A stretch of DNA of 64,000 nucleotides from Myxococcales bacterium (GTDB taxonomy: Bacteria > Myxococcota_A > Polyangia > Polyangiales > Ga0077539): the NCBI GenBank assembly GCA_016793325.1, contig JAEUKI010000024.1:87130-151129 (forward strand). Reading direction: 5' to 3'. Positions 16,021-24,617 of the stretch are shown piece after piece (position 1 is the first letter of the stretch; each line of letters opens with the position of its first letter). Below the pieces are notes generated by a model, which was not told the DNA's origin, searched no databases, and saw only the letters and a program-made list of their open reading frames with translations. The translations under genes were made by a program, and so were the position numbers.

Positions 16021-19000
16021 TGCAGTGGCTCGCCTCTGTGAGCGTCCGTCGCCCCGTGTTCACCTGGGTGCTCGCGCTCGTGATGGTCGTGTTCGGCGCC
16101 GTCGGTCTCGGCGCGATCGGCGTCGATCGATATCCGGACATCCAGATCCCATTTGTTGTCGTCACGACCGCGCTCGCGGGAGCCTCGCCCGCGCAGGTCG
16201 AACGAGACGTCACAGACCGCATCGAAGAAGCGGTCAACACAATTTCGGGCCTCGAGCGAATCGACTCGCAGAGCGTCGAGGGCGCGAGCATCGTGTTCGC
16301 GAGCTTCGTGCTCGAGAAGGACGTCAACGTCGCCGCGCAGGAGGTTCGCGACCGAGTCAACCGCGTCATCGCGCTGTTGCCGTCGGGCGCGAGGAGCCCG
16401 CGCGTCGAGGCGTTCAACCCGAACTCGGCGCCCGTGGTGACGCTCGCGCTCCAGGGCTCGCGCACCGAGCGAGAGCTCACCGAGATCGCGCGAACGCTCG
16501 TGCGCCGAAGGCTCGAGTCCACCTCGGGCGTCGGCGAGGTCTCGCTGTTCGGCGGGCGCGAGCGGCAGGCGCAAATCACGCTGGACCTCGCGCGCGTCGA
16601 GTCCTACGGCCTCACGGTCTCGGACGTCACGCGGACGCTCGCGGCGAGCAACCAAGAGGCGCCCGGCGGCGCCATCGACGAGGGCGATCGTCGCGTGGGC
16701 TTGCGTGTCCACGCCCGGGTCGAGCGGGTCTCGCAGTTCGCGCAGCTCGTGGTCGCGCAGCGCGCGGGGATGGCCGTGCGGCTCGGGGACCTCGCGACGA
16801 TCGCCGATGGTGAAGCGCGCGTGAGCTCGGTCGCTGCGCTCGATGGCCAGCCCATCGTCGCGCTCACCGTGCGAAAGCGCTCGGGCGCGAACACCGTGGC
16901 CGTGGTCGACGCTGTGCGCGAGCAGGTCGCCGCGCTGCGCAAAGAGCTCCCTGCGGGCGTGCGCCTCGAGGTCGTCCGCGACGAGAGCGAGTTTCTCCGC
17001 AACGCGCTCGCGGCGGTCAACCACCACCTCGTGCTCGGCGCGCTCTTCGCGGCGGCGGTGGTGCTCGTGTTTCTTCGCAGCGGCCGGTCGACGGTCATCG
17101 CGGCGCTGGCGATTCCGACGTCGATCATCGCGACCTTCGCGCTCTTGGCGGCGATGAAGCTGACGCTCAACATGATCACGCTGCTCGCGCTCACGCTGGC
17201 GGTGGGGATCGTGATCGACGACGCCATCGTCGTGCTCGAGAACATCGTGCGCGTGATGGACTCGCGGAAGGTGGACGCCGAGCGGGCCGCGATCGACGCG
17301 ACGCGAGAGATCGGCCTCGCGGTGCTCGCGACGACGCTCTCGCTCGTGGCGGTGTTTCTTCCGGTGGCGTTCATGAGCGGGATCGTCGGGCGATTTCTGG
17401 GCTCGTTCGGGCTCACGATGTCGTTCTCGATCCTCGTGTCGATGGTGGTCGCGTTTTCGCTGACGCCCATGTTGTGCGCGCGCTGGCTCGAGCCTCGGCA
17501 CGAGCGCGAGGACGCGTCGGTCGCGCAGGGCCCCGGCCACGGCGACGCGCACGGCGAAGTGGGGCCGCTCGAGCGCGGCTACGAGCGCGTGCTGCGTTGG
17601 TGTCTCGCGCACCCGAAGCTGATGCTCGTGGCCGTGCTTCTCGTGTTGGCGAGCACTGTGCCCGTGGGAGCGCGCGTTCCGAGCGCGTTCTTGCCCAGCG
17701 AAGACGAAGGTCGCTTCGAGGTCTACCTCCGGCTCCCTCCAGGAACGTCCGTCGACGCCACGCGCGTCGCGGTCGAGCGCGTCGCGCGCACGCTGCGCGG
17801 GTTCGAGTCCGTTCGTCGAACGCTCGTCACGATCGGGAGCCCCGAGGGCGACGCGGTCTCGCGCGGCTCGCACGAGGCCTCGCTGTACGTCGCGCTCGCG
17901 CCGCACAGCGAGCGTCGCGTCGATCAGCGCACGGTGATGCAGCGCGCGAGAGAGCTCCTCGCGGCGCCCGAGTATCGAAGCTGGACCACCTTCGTCGGGC
18001 CCGTGGGAGAGTTCGGCGCGAGCGGGCCCGACGCCGCGACGGTGCAGTACGTGCTGCGCGGCCCGGACGCGACGAAGCTCGCGGAGTACGCGCGCGCGCT
18101 GCTCGCGGACGCGCGACGCATTCCGCTGACGATCGACCATGGAATCAACGTTGCGCCGGCCTCGCCCGAGCTCGTCTTGCGCGTCGATCGCGGGCGCGCC
18201 GCGGATCGATCAGTGTCCGTCCCGGACCTCGTCGAGACCGTGCAAGTGCTCACCTCCGAGACGCCCATCGGAACGATGATCGACCAAGGCGAGCGTTACT
18301 CCGTGATTTTGCAGCTCGATCCGCAGACCCGACGCGACGTTCGACGGCTCGCGCAAGCGGCGGTGCGCTCGATCGACGGCCAGCGCGTGCCCCTCGGCGA
18401 AGTGACCACCGCGCGACCGGGCGAGGGCCCCTCGTCCATCGTTCGGCTCAACCGCCAACGACAAGTCACTGTGTACATGAACGTCTTGCCCGGCGCCTCC
18501 GAGGGCGCGGTGCTCGAGCGGCTCCGCGAGGCAGAAGGGCGGCTTCGCATGGCCCCCGGCTATCGCGGCGAACCCGCGGGAAACTCGCAAGAGCTCGAGA
18601 AGACCGCGCGCGCCTTCATGATCGCGATCCTGCTGTCGTTCGTCTTCATGTACCTCGTGATCGCGGCGCAGTTCGAGAGCTGGCTCTTGCCCTTCGTGAT
18701 CATGTTGTCCTTGCCGCTGACGGTGCCGTTTGCGCTGCTCACGCAGTGGCTCGCGCGCGACTCGCTCAACTTGTTCTCGGCCCTCGGGCTGCTCGTGCTC
18801 TTCGGGATCGTGAAGAAGAACTCGATCTTGCAGATCGATCACATCCGCGCGCTCGAGCGCGAAGGGATGGAGCGCACCGAGGCGATCGCGCGAGGCAGCC
18901 GCGATCGACTGCGCCCGATCTTGATGACGACGCTCGCGTTCGTGGCGGGGATGGTTCCCCTCGTGATGTCGACGGGACCGGGCTCGGGGACGAACCGCAC

Positions 19001-19166
19001 GATCGGCGTGATCATCATGGGCGGCCAGACCCTGTCGCTCGCGCTCACCCTCCTCGCGACGCCCGTCGCGTACCAGGGCATGGAGCGCTTTCGCGGGACG
19101 CTCTCGCGCTTCGGTCAGTGGCTACGCGGGCTCTTCGGCGAGCTCCGCGCGCGACTGCGCCGCTGA
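16020..19166 (+). CDS. RND-family multidrug efflux pump, inner-membrane subunit
   Basis: A 1048-residue AcrB/HAE1-type proton antiporter. TM1 (FTWVLALVMVVFGAVGLGAI) is followed by the porter domain, then a TM cluster that carries the proton-relay pair D400-D401 in GIVIDDAIVVLENIV, equivalent to AcrB D407/D408. The second half repeats the layout (ALGLLVLFGIVKKNSILQIDH). Start at 16020 follows from the TGATG overlap with the TolC-like gene; the frame is open far upstream but that part lies within other genes. Together with the adaptor and channel it exports hydrophobic or amphipathic compounds; substrate unknown. The LytS/LytTR pair just upstream is the likely regulator. Confidence 0.95.
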   Translation: MQWLASVSVRRPVFTWVLALVMVVFGAVGLGAIGVDRYPDIQIPFVVVTTALAGASPAQVERDVTDRIEEAVNTISGLERIDSQSVEGASIVFASFVLEKDVNVAAQEVRDRVNRVIALLPSGARSPRVEAFNPNSAPVVTLALQGSRTERELTEIARTLVRRRLESTSGVGEVSLFGGRERQAQITLDLARVESYGLTVSDVTRTLAASNQEAPGGAIDEGDRRVGLRVHARVERVSQFAQLVVAQRAGMAVRLGDLATIADGEARVSSVAALDGQPIVALTVRKRSGANTVAVVDAVREQVAALRKELPAGVRLEVVRDESEFLRNALAAVNHHLVLGALFAAAVVLVFLRSGRSTVIAALAIPTSIIATFALLAAMKLTLNMITLLALTLAVGIVIDDAIVVLENIVRVMDSRKVDAERAAIDATREIGLAVLATTLSLVAVFLPVAFMSGIVGRFLGSFGLTMSFSILVSMVVAFSLTPMLCARWLEPRHEREDASVAQGPGHGDAHGEVGPLERGYERVLRWCLAHPKLMLVAVLLVLASTVPVGARVPSAFLPSEDEGRFEVYLRLPPGTSVDATRVAVERVARTLRGFESVRRTLVTIGSPEGDAVSRGSHEASLYVALAPHSERRVDQRTVMQRARELLAAPEYRSWTTFVGPVGEFGASGPDAATVQYVLRGPDATKLAEYARALLADARRIPLTIDHGINVAPASPELVLRVDRGRAADRSVSVPDLVETVQVLTSETPIGTMIDQGERYSVILQLDPQTRRDVRRLAQAAVRSIDGQRVPLGEVTTARPGEGPSSIVRLNRQRQVTVYMNVLPGASEGAVLERLREAEGRLRMAPGYRGEPAGNSQELEKTARAFMIAILLSFVFMYLVIAAQFESWLLPFVIMLSLPLTVPFALLTQWLARDSLNLFSALGLLVLFGIVKKNSILQIDHIRALEREGMERTEAIARGSRDRLRPILMTTLAFVAGMVPLVMSTGPGSGTNRTIGVIIMGGQTLSLALTLLATPVAYQGMERFRGTLSRFGQWLRGLFGELRARLRR

Positions 19167-19251
19167 CCTCCCCTACGCGGCCATTTGGCGATCGAGCGTC
19201 GATGAACGCTTCCGCGACCGACTCGGTTGTGTGAACGTCGCGCGCTGACAG

Positions 19252-20571
19252 ATGGCTAGCACCAACTTGACGTTCGCGACGCGCGAGGCGCACCGCGCGT
19301 GGCTCGGCGCCGAAGGAGCGCTCCCCGAGGGATTTCGCTGCGGCGCCGCGCGATTCGAGTTCGTCCCCGTCGAGGTTCACAAGCCCTCGAAGATGGCGCT
19401 CACGCTGATCGCGCTCGATGAGCCGACGGACGCGTTCGCCGCGATGTTCACGCGCAACGCGTTTCCAGGGGCGCCGGTCATCATCGGGCGAAGGCGGCTC
19501 GAAGCCCCGCGGCTCGGGGCGATCATCGTCAACAACAAGGTCTCGAATGTGTGTGCGCCCGGCGGCGTCGAGAGCGCCGAGCGCGTGTGCGCCGCGGTGG
19601 CGAGCGCCCTGTCGATGCGCCCCGACGAGATCCTGCCGTCGAGCACCGGCGTGATCGGCTGGCAGCTGCCGACCGAGGCGATGCTCGCCAACGTCCCGAG
19701 CGCGGTGGCCGCGCTTCAGTCCGAGAGCATCGTTCCGGCCGCCGAGGGAATCGTGACGACGGACCTCTACCCCAAGGTCCGCTCGGTTTCGGTAGGGGAT
19801 GGACGCATCGTCGGCATCGCCAAGGGCGCAGGGATGATCGAGCCCAACCTCGCCACGATGCTCGTGTACATCCTGACGGACCTCGACGTCAGCCGCGACG
19901 TTCTCCGCAGCGCCCTGCGCGACGCGGTCGAAGCGAGCTTCCACTCGATGAGCATCGACAGCGACACGAGCACCTCCGACACGATCGTGGCCCTCTCGTC
20001 CAAGAAGAAGCCGTGCCCGAGCGAGCAGGCGTTTCGCAGCGCACTCGAAAAGGTGTGCTGGGACCTCACCGAGGACGTCGTGCGCAACGGCGAAGGCGTG
20101 CACCACGTGATGCGCGTGACGGTCACCGGCGCGCCCACGCGCGTCGCCGCGCGCGCGATCGGCAAGAGCATCGTGAACTCTCCGCTGTTTCAGTGCGCGG
20201 TGTGCGGCAACGACCCCAACGTCGGCCGCCTCGTGATGGCCGTCGGAAAGTGGGTCGGCGAGCACCTGCCCGGCGCCGACCTCTCGCGGTGCGCCATCAC
20301 GATGGGCGGCGTTCCGCTGTTGGTAGACGGGGTGTTCAGGCTCGACCCCGCGCGCGAACAAGCCCTCGTCGATCACATGAAGGGCGCCGAGCTCTACGCG
20401 TCGGTGGCGCCGCCCGATGGGCTCACGTTCGTGCCGCCCATCCGGTTTCCGCCCCACGAAAAGTGCGTCGAAATCGAGGTCGCGCTCGGCCTCGGCGACG
20501 CGAGCTGCACCGTGCTCGGCGCGGACCGCACCCACGAGTATATCAGCGAGAACGCCGACTACCGGACGTGA
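19252..20571 (+). CDS. argJ: ArgJ-type glutamate N-acetyltransferase (divergent)
   Basis: A 439-residue ArgJ-family protein. ArgJ transfers acetyl from N-acetylornithine to glutamate in arginine synthesis, after self-cleavage at a Thr. Visible family motifs: FTRNAFPGAP, STGVIGWQLP (oxyanion Thr-Gly), AKGAGMIEPNLATML with the cleavage/nucleophile Thr, DTSTSDT, GEG, a GNDPNVGRL region and the C-terminal ENADYRT. The usual NSGNANA segment is replaced by NNKVSNVCAPGG, and the protein is longer and more Cys-rich than most ArgJ. The catalytic Thr and Lys are kept, so activity is plausible. Starts at ATG 19252, 85 bases after the efflux pump, and is probably a separate unit. Confidence 0.85.
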   Translation: MASTNLTFATREAHRAWLGAEGALPEGFRCGAARFEFVPVEVHKPSKMALTLIALDEPTDAFAAMFTRNAFPGAPVIIGRRRLEAPRLGAIIVNNKVSNVCAPGGVESAERVCAAVASALSMRPDEILPSSTGVIGWQLPTEAMLANVPSAVAALQSESIVPAAEGIVTTDLYPKVRSVSVGDGRIVGIAKGAGMIEPNLATMLVYILTDLDVSRDVLRSALRDAVEASFHSMSIDSDTSTSDTIVALSSKKKPCPSEQAFRSALEKVCWDLTEDVVRNGEGVHHVMRVTVTGAPTRVAARAIGKSIVNSPLFQCAVCGNDPNVGRLVMAVGKWVGEHLPGADLSRCAITMGGVPLLVDGVFRLDPAREQALVDHMKGAELYASVAPPDGLTFVPPIRFPPHEKCVEIEVALGLGDASCTVLGADRTHEYISENADYRT

Positions 20572-20871
20572 GGGGCCTAACATTCGGGCGTCGGGCGTGC
20601 GCGGGATAACGGTCGGGGAGTCAGCGCGTTGACGGTGGGGCGAGGATGGAGCTCGGGCGACCGAGCGTTTCGACTGTGAAATCACAGGTATTTCGCCGTG
20701 TGCTCGGCGAGGGTGGCCGCGTGCAACGACGCTGAGCGGGCCGCAGCGCGGCCAACGGACGACACACTCGCGGAGACCTTCGACGCGGCGGCGCCTTCGA
20801 GCGACGCGCGCGAACGGTCGCTCATTGCCTCGCGAGCACACGCGCCGCGCTCGGGCGCGACGGAGGATCGA
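20572..20871. other. Intergenic region downstream of argJ
   Basis: 300 bases without a supported gene. It holds the imperfect palindrome TGTGAAATCACA at 20675-20686 and a TTGACG element near 20629 without a convincing -10. A GGAGG ribosome site at 20862-20866 belongs to the next gene. Confidence 0.5.
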
Positions 20872-21315
20872 ATGCGAACATCCCTGAAAATTCCCAGTAC
20901 GCTCGCGGTGGTGCTCTCGGCGGGGTGCGCGCCGAACGCAGGGCAACCGGACGCCGCGCGCGACGTCGTCGCGGTCGCGGTGGACAGCGCCCGGATCGAA
21001 CGCATCGACGGCGGCTGCTACGTCGGCGAGCGATACACGGGAACGCCTCGCGCGTGCCTCCCGAGCTATCCCGCCACGCGCTGCGCCGCCGCGCGCTCGT
21101 GTCGCTCGAGCGAGTGCGGCGAAAACTGCGCGACGTGCGCCGAGGTGTTTCAGTGCTTTCCCATGGTGATTCGACCGGACGGAGACGCGGCCGTCGTCGC
21201 TGACGCCGCGCGCCCGCGCTGCGACTCGCCAGCGTTCACGTGCAATCGCTACGGATGCGAGCCCGGCTGTCAGACGATCCCCGCGCCCATCGAGGGCGGC
21301 GGCGGCATCGGCTGA
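20872..21315 (+). CDS. Small cysteine-rich lipoprotein, function unknown
   Basis: 147 residues, preceded by GGAGG 5 bases before the ATG. The signal (LAVVLSAGC) has a clean lipobox at about residue 18. The mature part contains many Cys in close pairs (CRSSECGENCATCAEVFQC, then CNRYGCEPGC), suggesting disulfides, and a central acidic stretch. I do not recognise a domain. It stands alone between argJ and a convergent gene. Confidence 0.7.
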   Translation: MRTSLKIPSTLAVVLSAGCAPNAGQPDAARDVVAVAVDSARIERIDGGCYVGERYTGTPRACLPSYPATRCAAARSCRSSECGENCATCAEVFQCFPMVIRPDGDAAVVADAARPRCDSPAFTCNRYGCEPGCQTIPAPIEGGGGIG

Positions 21316-21325
21316 TGAGCCGAGC

Positions 21326-21344
21326 GATCACCCGGGTGGTGATC
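21326..21344. terminator. Hairpin between convergent genes
   Basis: GATCACC (21326-21332) and GGTGATC (21338-21344) form a perfect 7-base stem with a 5-base loop between the convergent stops at 21315 and 21386. There is no T-tract on either side, so factor-independent termination is uncertain. Confidence 0.35.
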
Positions 21345-21385
21345 AAAATTCAAGAGACAGCCCCATTTCTGCGGCGCGAGACCGC

Positions 21386-22249
21386 TCACGCCGCGCGTCG
21401 CGCGCGAACGAACTCGGCGAGCGCCCGAACGTGCGCGCCCGTCGTGTACCCGCTCCCGCCGACGACGTGCGCCCCGCGCGTGATGCACGCGCCCAAGCTC
21501 GACGCGAAGCGCTCGGGCGTCGTGTCCTGCGCGACATGGACGCGGACGCCCACGAGGATGCCGGACGCGCACGTCTGGGCGCGCTCGAGCGCCTCGTGCA
21601 GCGGGCCCATCGTCGGCGCCGACAAGATCACGAGCTTCGCGCCGACCGCCGCGCAGCCGCGCACGGCGCGGGTGAGGTCTGTTCCATCCGAGAGGGCGCC
21701 TTGCGCGTCGAGCGCGAGCGTCACCCATGTGTCCGCGATGGTCACGGCCGCGGCGCTCACCGCGGCCAACGTCTCTTCGAACGTGGGCATCGCCTCGACG
21801 AGGCAGAGCGTCCCGCCGCCCGACACGATCCGCGCGACCTGCTCTCGGTGCTCGTCGTGCGCCGCGCGCATCGAGAGTCGATCGCGCTCGACGCCGAGCG
21901 GGCCGAGCGCGCCCGCGACGAGCACCGGGTGTTCGGCGTTGGCGGCCTCTTCCATCGCGAGGTCCATCGCGCGATGCGTGATCGCCGCCGCGCGCATCCC
22001 GAACCCTCCGCGCGCGAGCATGCGAGCGTTTGTCGCGCCGGTCCACGCGGTGAGCAGATCGACGCCCGCGTTGACAAACTCGCGATGCACCGCGGCGAGC
22101 ACGTCGGGCGCGTCGCGCGCAGCGGTCGCGTCGCGCAAGGGGCCCGTCGGGTGGTAGCCGTGACGCGCGAGCGCCGCGGACGTTCCTCCGTCGAGCACGA
22201 GCGTCGCGCCGCGCGATAGCCTGAGCAGCGTGGGGTGAATTTGCGCCAT
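21386..22249 (-). CDS. Homocysteine S-methyltransferase-family protein lacking the zinc-binding cysteines
   Basis: 287 residues with the barrel of the MmuM/BHMT family: LVLDGGTSAAL at the start, AGVDLLTAWT, LVEAMPTFEETLAAV, and a terminal segment VVGGSGYTTGAHV. In active members zinc is held by three Cys, one in GxNC and two in GGCC. Here the corresponding positions read GAKL (203-206) and GGSG (264-267), so all three ligands are gone. The protein should not activate homocysteine the usual way. It may be a ligand-binding relative or use another chemistry. ATG at 22249 fits the family start. Confidence 0.82.
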   Translation of the reverse strand: MAQIHPTLLRLSRGATLVLDGGTSAALARHGYHPTGPLRDATAARDAPDVLAAVHREFVNAGVDLLTAWTGATNARMLARGGFGMRAAAITHRAMDLAMEEAANAEHPVLVAGALGPLGVERDRLSMRAAHDEHREQVARIVSGGGTLCLVEAMPTFEETLAAVSAAAVTIADTWVTLALDAQGALSDGTDLTRAVRGCAAVGAKLVILSAPTMGPLHEALERAQTCASGILVGVRVHVAQDTTPERFASSLGACITRGAHVVGGSGYTTGAHVRALAEFVRARRAA

Positions 22250-22381
22250 GGCCGCGAGACGTCTCTAGCGTCGCACAAAACGCGGCAAGAACGCGAGCGT
22301 TCGACAAGAGCAATCGATCGTTTTCATCGATCACGCCTGCGCATTTACCGGCGACGCGCCGTGTGTGAAGGTCCCCGCGCG

Positions 22382-23926
22382 ATGAAGTCACGGATCTTTG
22401 TGTCTTGCATGCTCGCGGCCGCGACGGTCGCGACGACGGTTTCGCCTGCAAACGCCCTGGTGATCGCGCGTGTCACTCGCCGCGGGTACATCATCGTGGA
22501 CGAGCCCGAGGCCGTCACGCCCTACGAGGGCCGCGTGCCCACGGGCAACACGCAAGACACGTTTCAGTTCATCGCGGATTTGACGCGGTTGATCGCGGAC
22601 ACGCCCGGCGCGCCGCGCGGCCGCTACCTCGCGGTGATGCAGACGTCCAACGACTCGGGAGGCGCCCTCGCGTTCTACCTCGGGCTCATCAACGACGTGC
22701 GCGGCATCGGGCAGACGAGCCCGATCAACAATCGCCAAGAGACCTACAACATCAACTCGTTCGCGGGCAGCGCGTACCCAGTCACGGGGTTCGTCTGGCT
22801 CAACAACTACAATCTCTACATCAACGGCTTCTCGGACTTCGGGAAGTACCTGATCTGCACGCAGGAGTTCGGTCACCGCTGGGGCACGTTCGTGCGCGTT
22901 CCGCCGCAGCCGACGGGCAACAACTTCGTGCGCGACTCGGGCGTGGACACGGGCGTCCCGACGGACGCATCGGACGACGCTTCGGTGGACGACGCTTCGA
23001 CCGACGGCGGGGCGGACGCGGCTGTGATGGACGCGGGCGCGACGGACGCGAGCGCGACGGACTCGGGCGTGCCGACGGGGCCGATGCTCACGGTGAACCA
23101 ATTGCTCGGTCGGCAGACCGCGCACTGGAGCTACTACGTTCACACCGAGGGCTCGCCGATGGAGGGCAACAACTGGAACGAGATCATGCCCGGCGTATTC
23201 CGCGCGGGCCGTCCCACGTTCAAGTTCACCCCGATGGACCTCTACATCATGGGCATGCTCGCGCCCGAAGATGTCCCGCCGACGTACATCATCGCCAACC
23301 CCGACACGATGGGGCAGCGCGACCGCAACGGGCAGCGCATCAACCCGGGATCCACGCCCGAGTTCGGCGATCGAAACATCACCATCCGCGGGACGCGCGT
23401 GCCCTTCGGCATGGAGGACATCATCCGCGCCAACGGCCCGCGCATCCCTGCGGCGGTCACCGTGACCCCGACGCGCGGTGATGGCGGTGTGCCCTCGGAC
23501 GCAGGCATCGTCGATCCTCGTCCGAGCGACCTCGACGTCGTGTGGGTGCTTCTCACGACGTCCGACCGCGTCGGCGATCGACTCGTTCGTGACTTCGATC
23601 GCGCCGTCGACGAGTGCGCCGACGGTTACTCGTACGCGACGGACGGACGCTCCGAACTCATTCCGCGCGTGACGAACATGCCTCCGACGCCCGATGTCGT
23701 CACGCCCGACGCGAGCGACGCCGCGAGCAACGACGGCGCGACCAACGCGGACGCAGGAGACGGCGGCAGCGAGCCCTCGTCGTTTACTGTCGGCGGCGGC
23801 TGCGGGTGCCGCGTCGTCGCGGCGAGCCCGTCCAGCGGTCGTTCGACGATCGTGGGGATGTGCGCAGCGCTCTCGGCGCTCGCGTGCGTCGCGATTCGGT
23901 CGCGTCGGCGCCGCGCTCGTGCGTGA
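22382..23926 (+). CDS. Secreted metallopeptidase-like protein with MYXO-CTERM tail
   Basis: 514 residues. A signal peptide (to about residue 25) is followed by a domain containing CTQEFGHRWGTF, a variant of the HEXXH zinc motif with the first His replaced by Gln. A roughly 45-residue Asp/Ala/Thr/Ser-rich insertion follows, then the rest of the domain (HWSYYVHTEGSPMEGNNWNE, FKFTPMDLYIMGM). The C-terminus is a MYXO-CTERM sorting signal: GGGCGCR, a hydrophobic helix and an Arg cluster. MYXO-CTERM proteins are processed by a rhombosortase-like enzyme and lipid-anchored or released. The stop overlaps the GTG of the Fic gene by 8 bases. Confidence 0.82.
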   Translation: MKSRIFVSCMLAAATVATTVSPANALVIARVTRRGYIIVDEPEAVTPYEGRVPTGNTQDTFQFIADLTRLIADTPGAPRGRYLAVMQTSNDSGGALAFYLGLINDVRGIGQTSPINNRQETYNINSFAGSAYPVTGFVWLNNYNLYINGFSDFGKYLICTQEFGHRWGTFVRVPPQPTGNNFVRDSGVDTGVPTDASDDASVDDASTDGGADAAVMDAGATDASATDSGVPTGPMLTVNQLLGRQTAHWSYYVHTEGSPMEGNNWNEIMPGVFRAGRPTFKFTPMDLYIMGMLAPEDVPPTYIIANPDTMGQRDRNGQRINPGSTPEFGDRNITIRGTRVPFGMEDIIRANGPRIPAAVTVTPTRGDGGVPSDAGIVDPRPSDLDVVWVLLTTSDRVGDRLVRDFDRAVDECADGYSYATDGRSELIPRVTNMPPTPDVVTPDASDAASNDGATNADAGDGGSEPSSFTVGGGCGCRVVAASPSSGRSTIVGMCAALSALACVAIRSRRRRARA

Positions 23927-24617
23927 AGACACCCCGACCCCTGACGCGAGCGAACGACACCTCGCGCTGCGCGCGTCGCTCGCGCGCCAAGGTCATGCTC
24001 CGCCGCTCGCCGCGAAGACTGCGCTCGCCGCGTTCGACGCCAGGGCCCCGAGCGACGAGGCTCCGAGCGCGTGCCTGACGGAGTACACGCTGCGCGTCGA
24101 CGCCCCCGCGCACGACGACCCCGCGCGCAACGAGCGGACGCTGCGCGCGATGTCCGAGCCGCTCTTCAGCGAAGGAATCCTTGGAATTCTACAGGATGAC
24201 CCGCGGTCACTCGAAACGTGGATGGGCGCGCTGCTCGGCCTGTCGGGCCGCGCGTCGCTTCGAACGCGCGAGAGCTACGCGCGCGGTGGAACGCACACGT
24301 ATTCGACGCTCGAGGGCGCGCTCGCCGAGCGCTGGACCGCGGGTTTCTCCGCGGAGGTGTTCGCGCTCCACCCGGTGATCCGAGGCGCGCGCTGGTACTT
24401 CGACGCGATCTTTCTGCACCCGTTCGACGACGGCAACGCCCGCCTCGCGCGCGCGCTGCTGGTGTTCTCGATCGAAGGTCGGGTCGATCTCGCGCCGCTC
24501 GTGTGGCTGCCCAAGCGCCCGGGGAGCGCCGAAGATTTCTGGCGTTTCGTCACGGTTTGCGCGCTGCAGTCTGTTGCGAGGGACCGGCGCAGGTACCATG
24601 AGCGCACTCTTCGATGA
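23919..24617 (+). CDS. Fic-domain protein (probable AMPylase)
   Basis: 232 residues from a GTG that overlaps the preceding stop. The Fic core motif HPFDDGNARLAR is present with catalytic His167; the second Gly of the usual GNGR is Ala. Fic enzymes transfer AMP or other phosphate-containing groups onto hydroxyl side chains of target proteins. The N-terminal 100 residues have no recognised domain, and I do not see the (S/T)xxxE(G/N) autoinhibitory helix. The stop overlaps the next gene by 4 bases, so a dedicated partner is likely. Confidence 0.82.
   Translation: MREDTPTPDASERHLALRASLARQGHAPPLAAKTALAAFDARAPSDEAPSACLTEYTLRVDAPAHDDPARNERTLRAMSEPLFSEGILGILQDDPRSLETWMGALLGLSGRASLRTRESYARGGTHTYSTLEGALAERWTAGFSAEVFALHPVIRGARWYFDAIFLHPFDDGNARLARALLVFSIEGRVDLAPLVWLPKRPGSAEDFWRFVTVCALQSVARDRRRYHERTLR

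Noticed and set aside
20675..20686. CRP/FNR-like site TGTGAAATCACA
   Set aside because: The half-sites are separated by 2 bases instead of 6, and no nearby promoter is evident.
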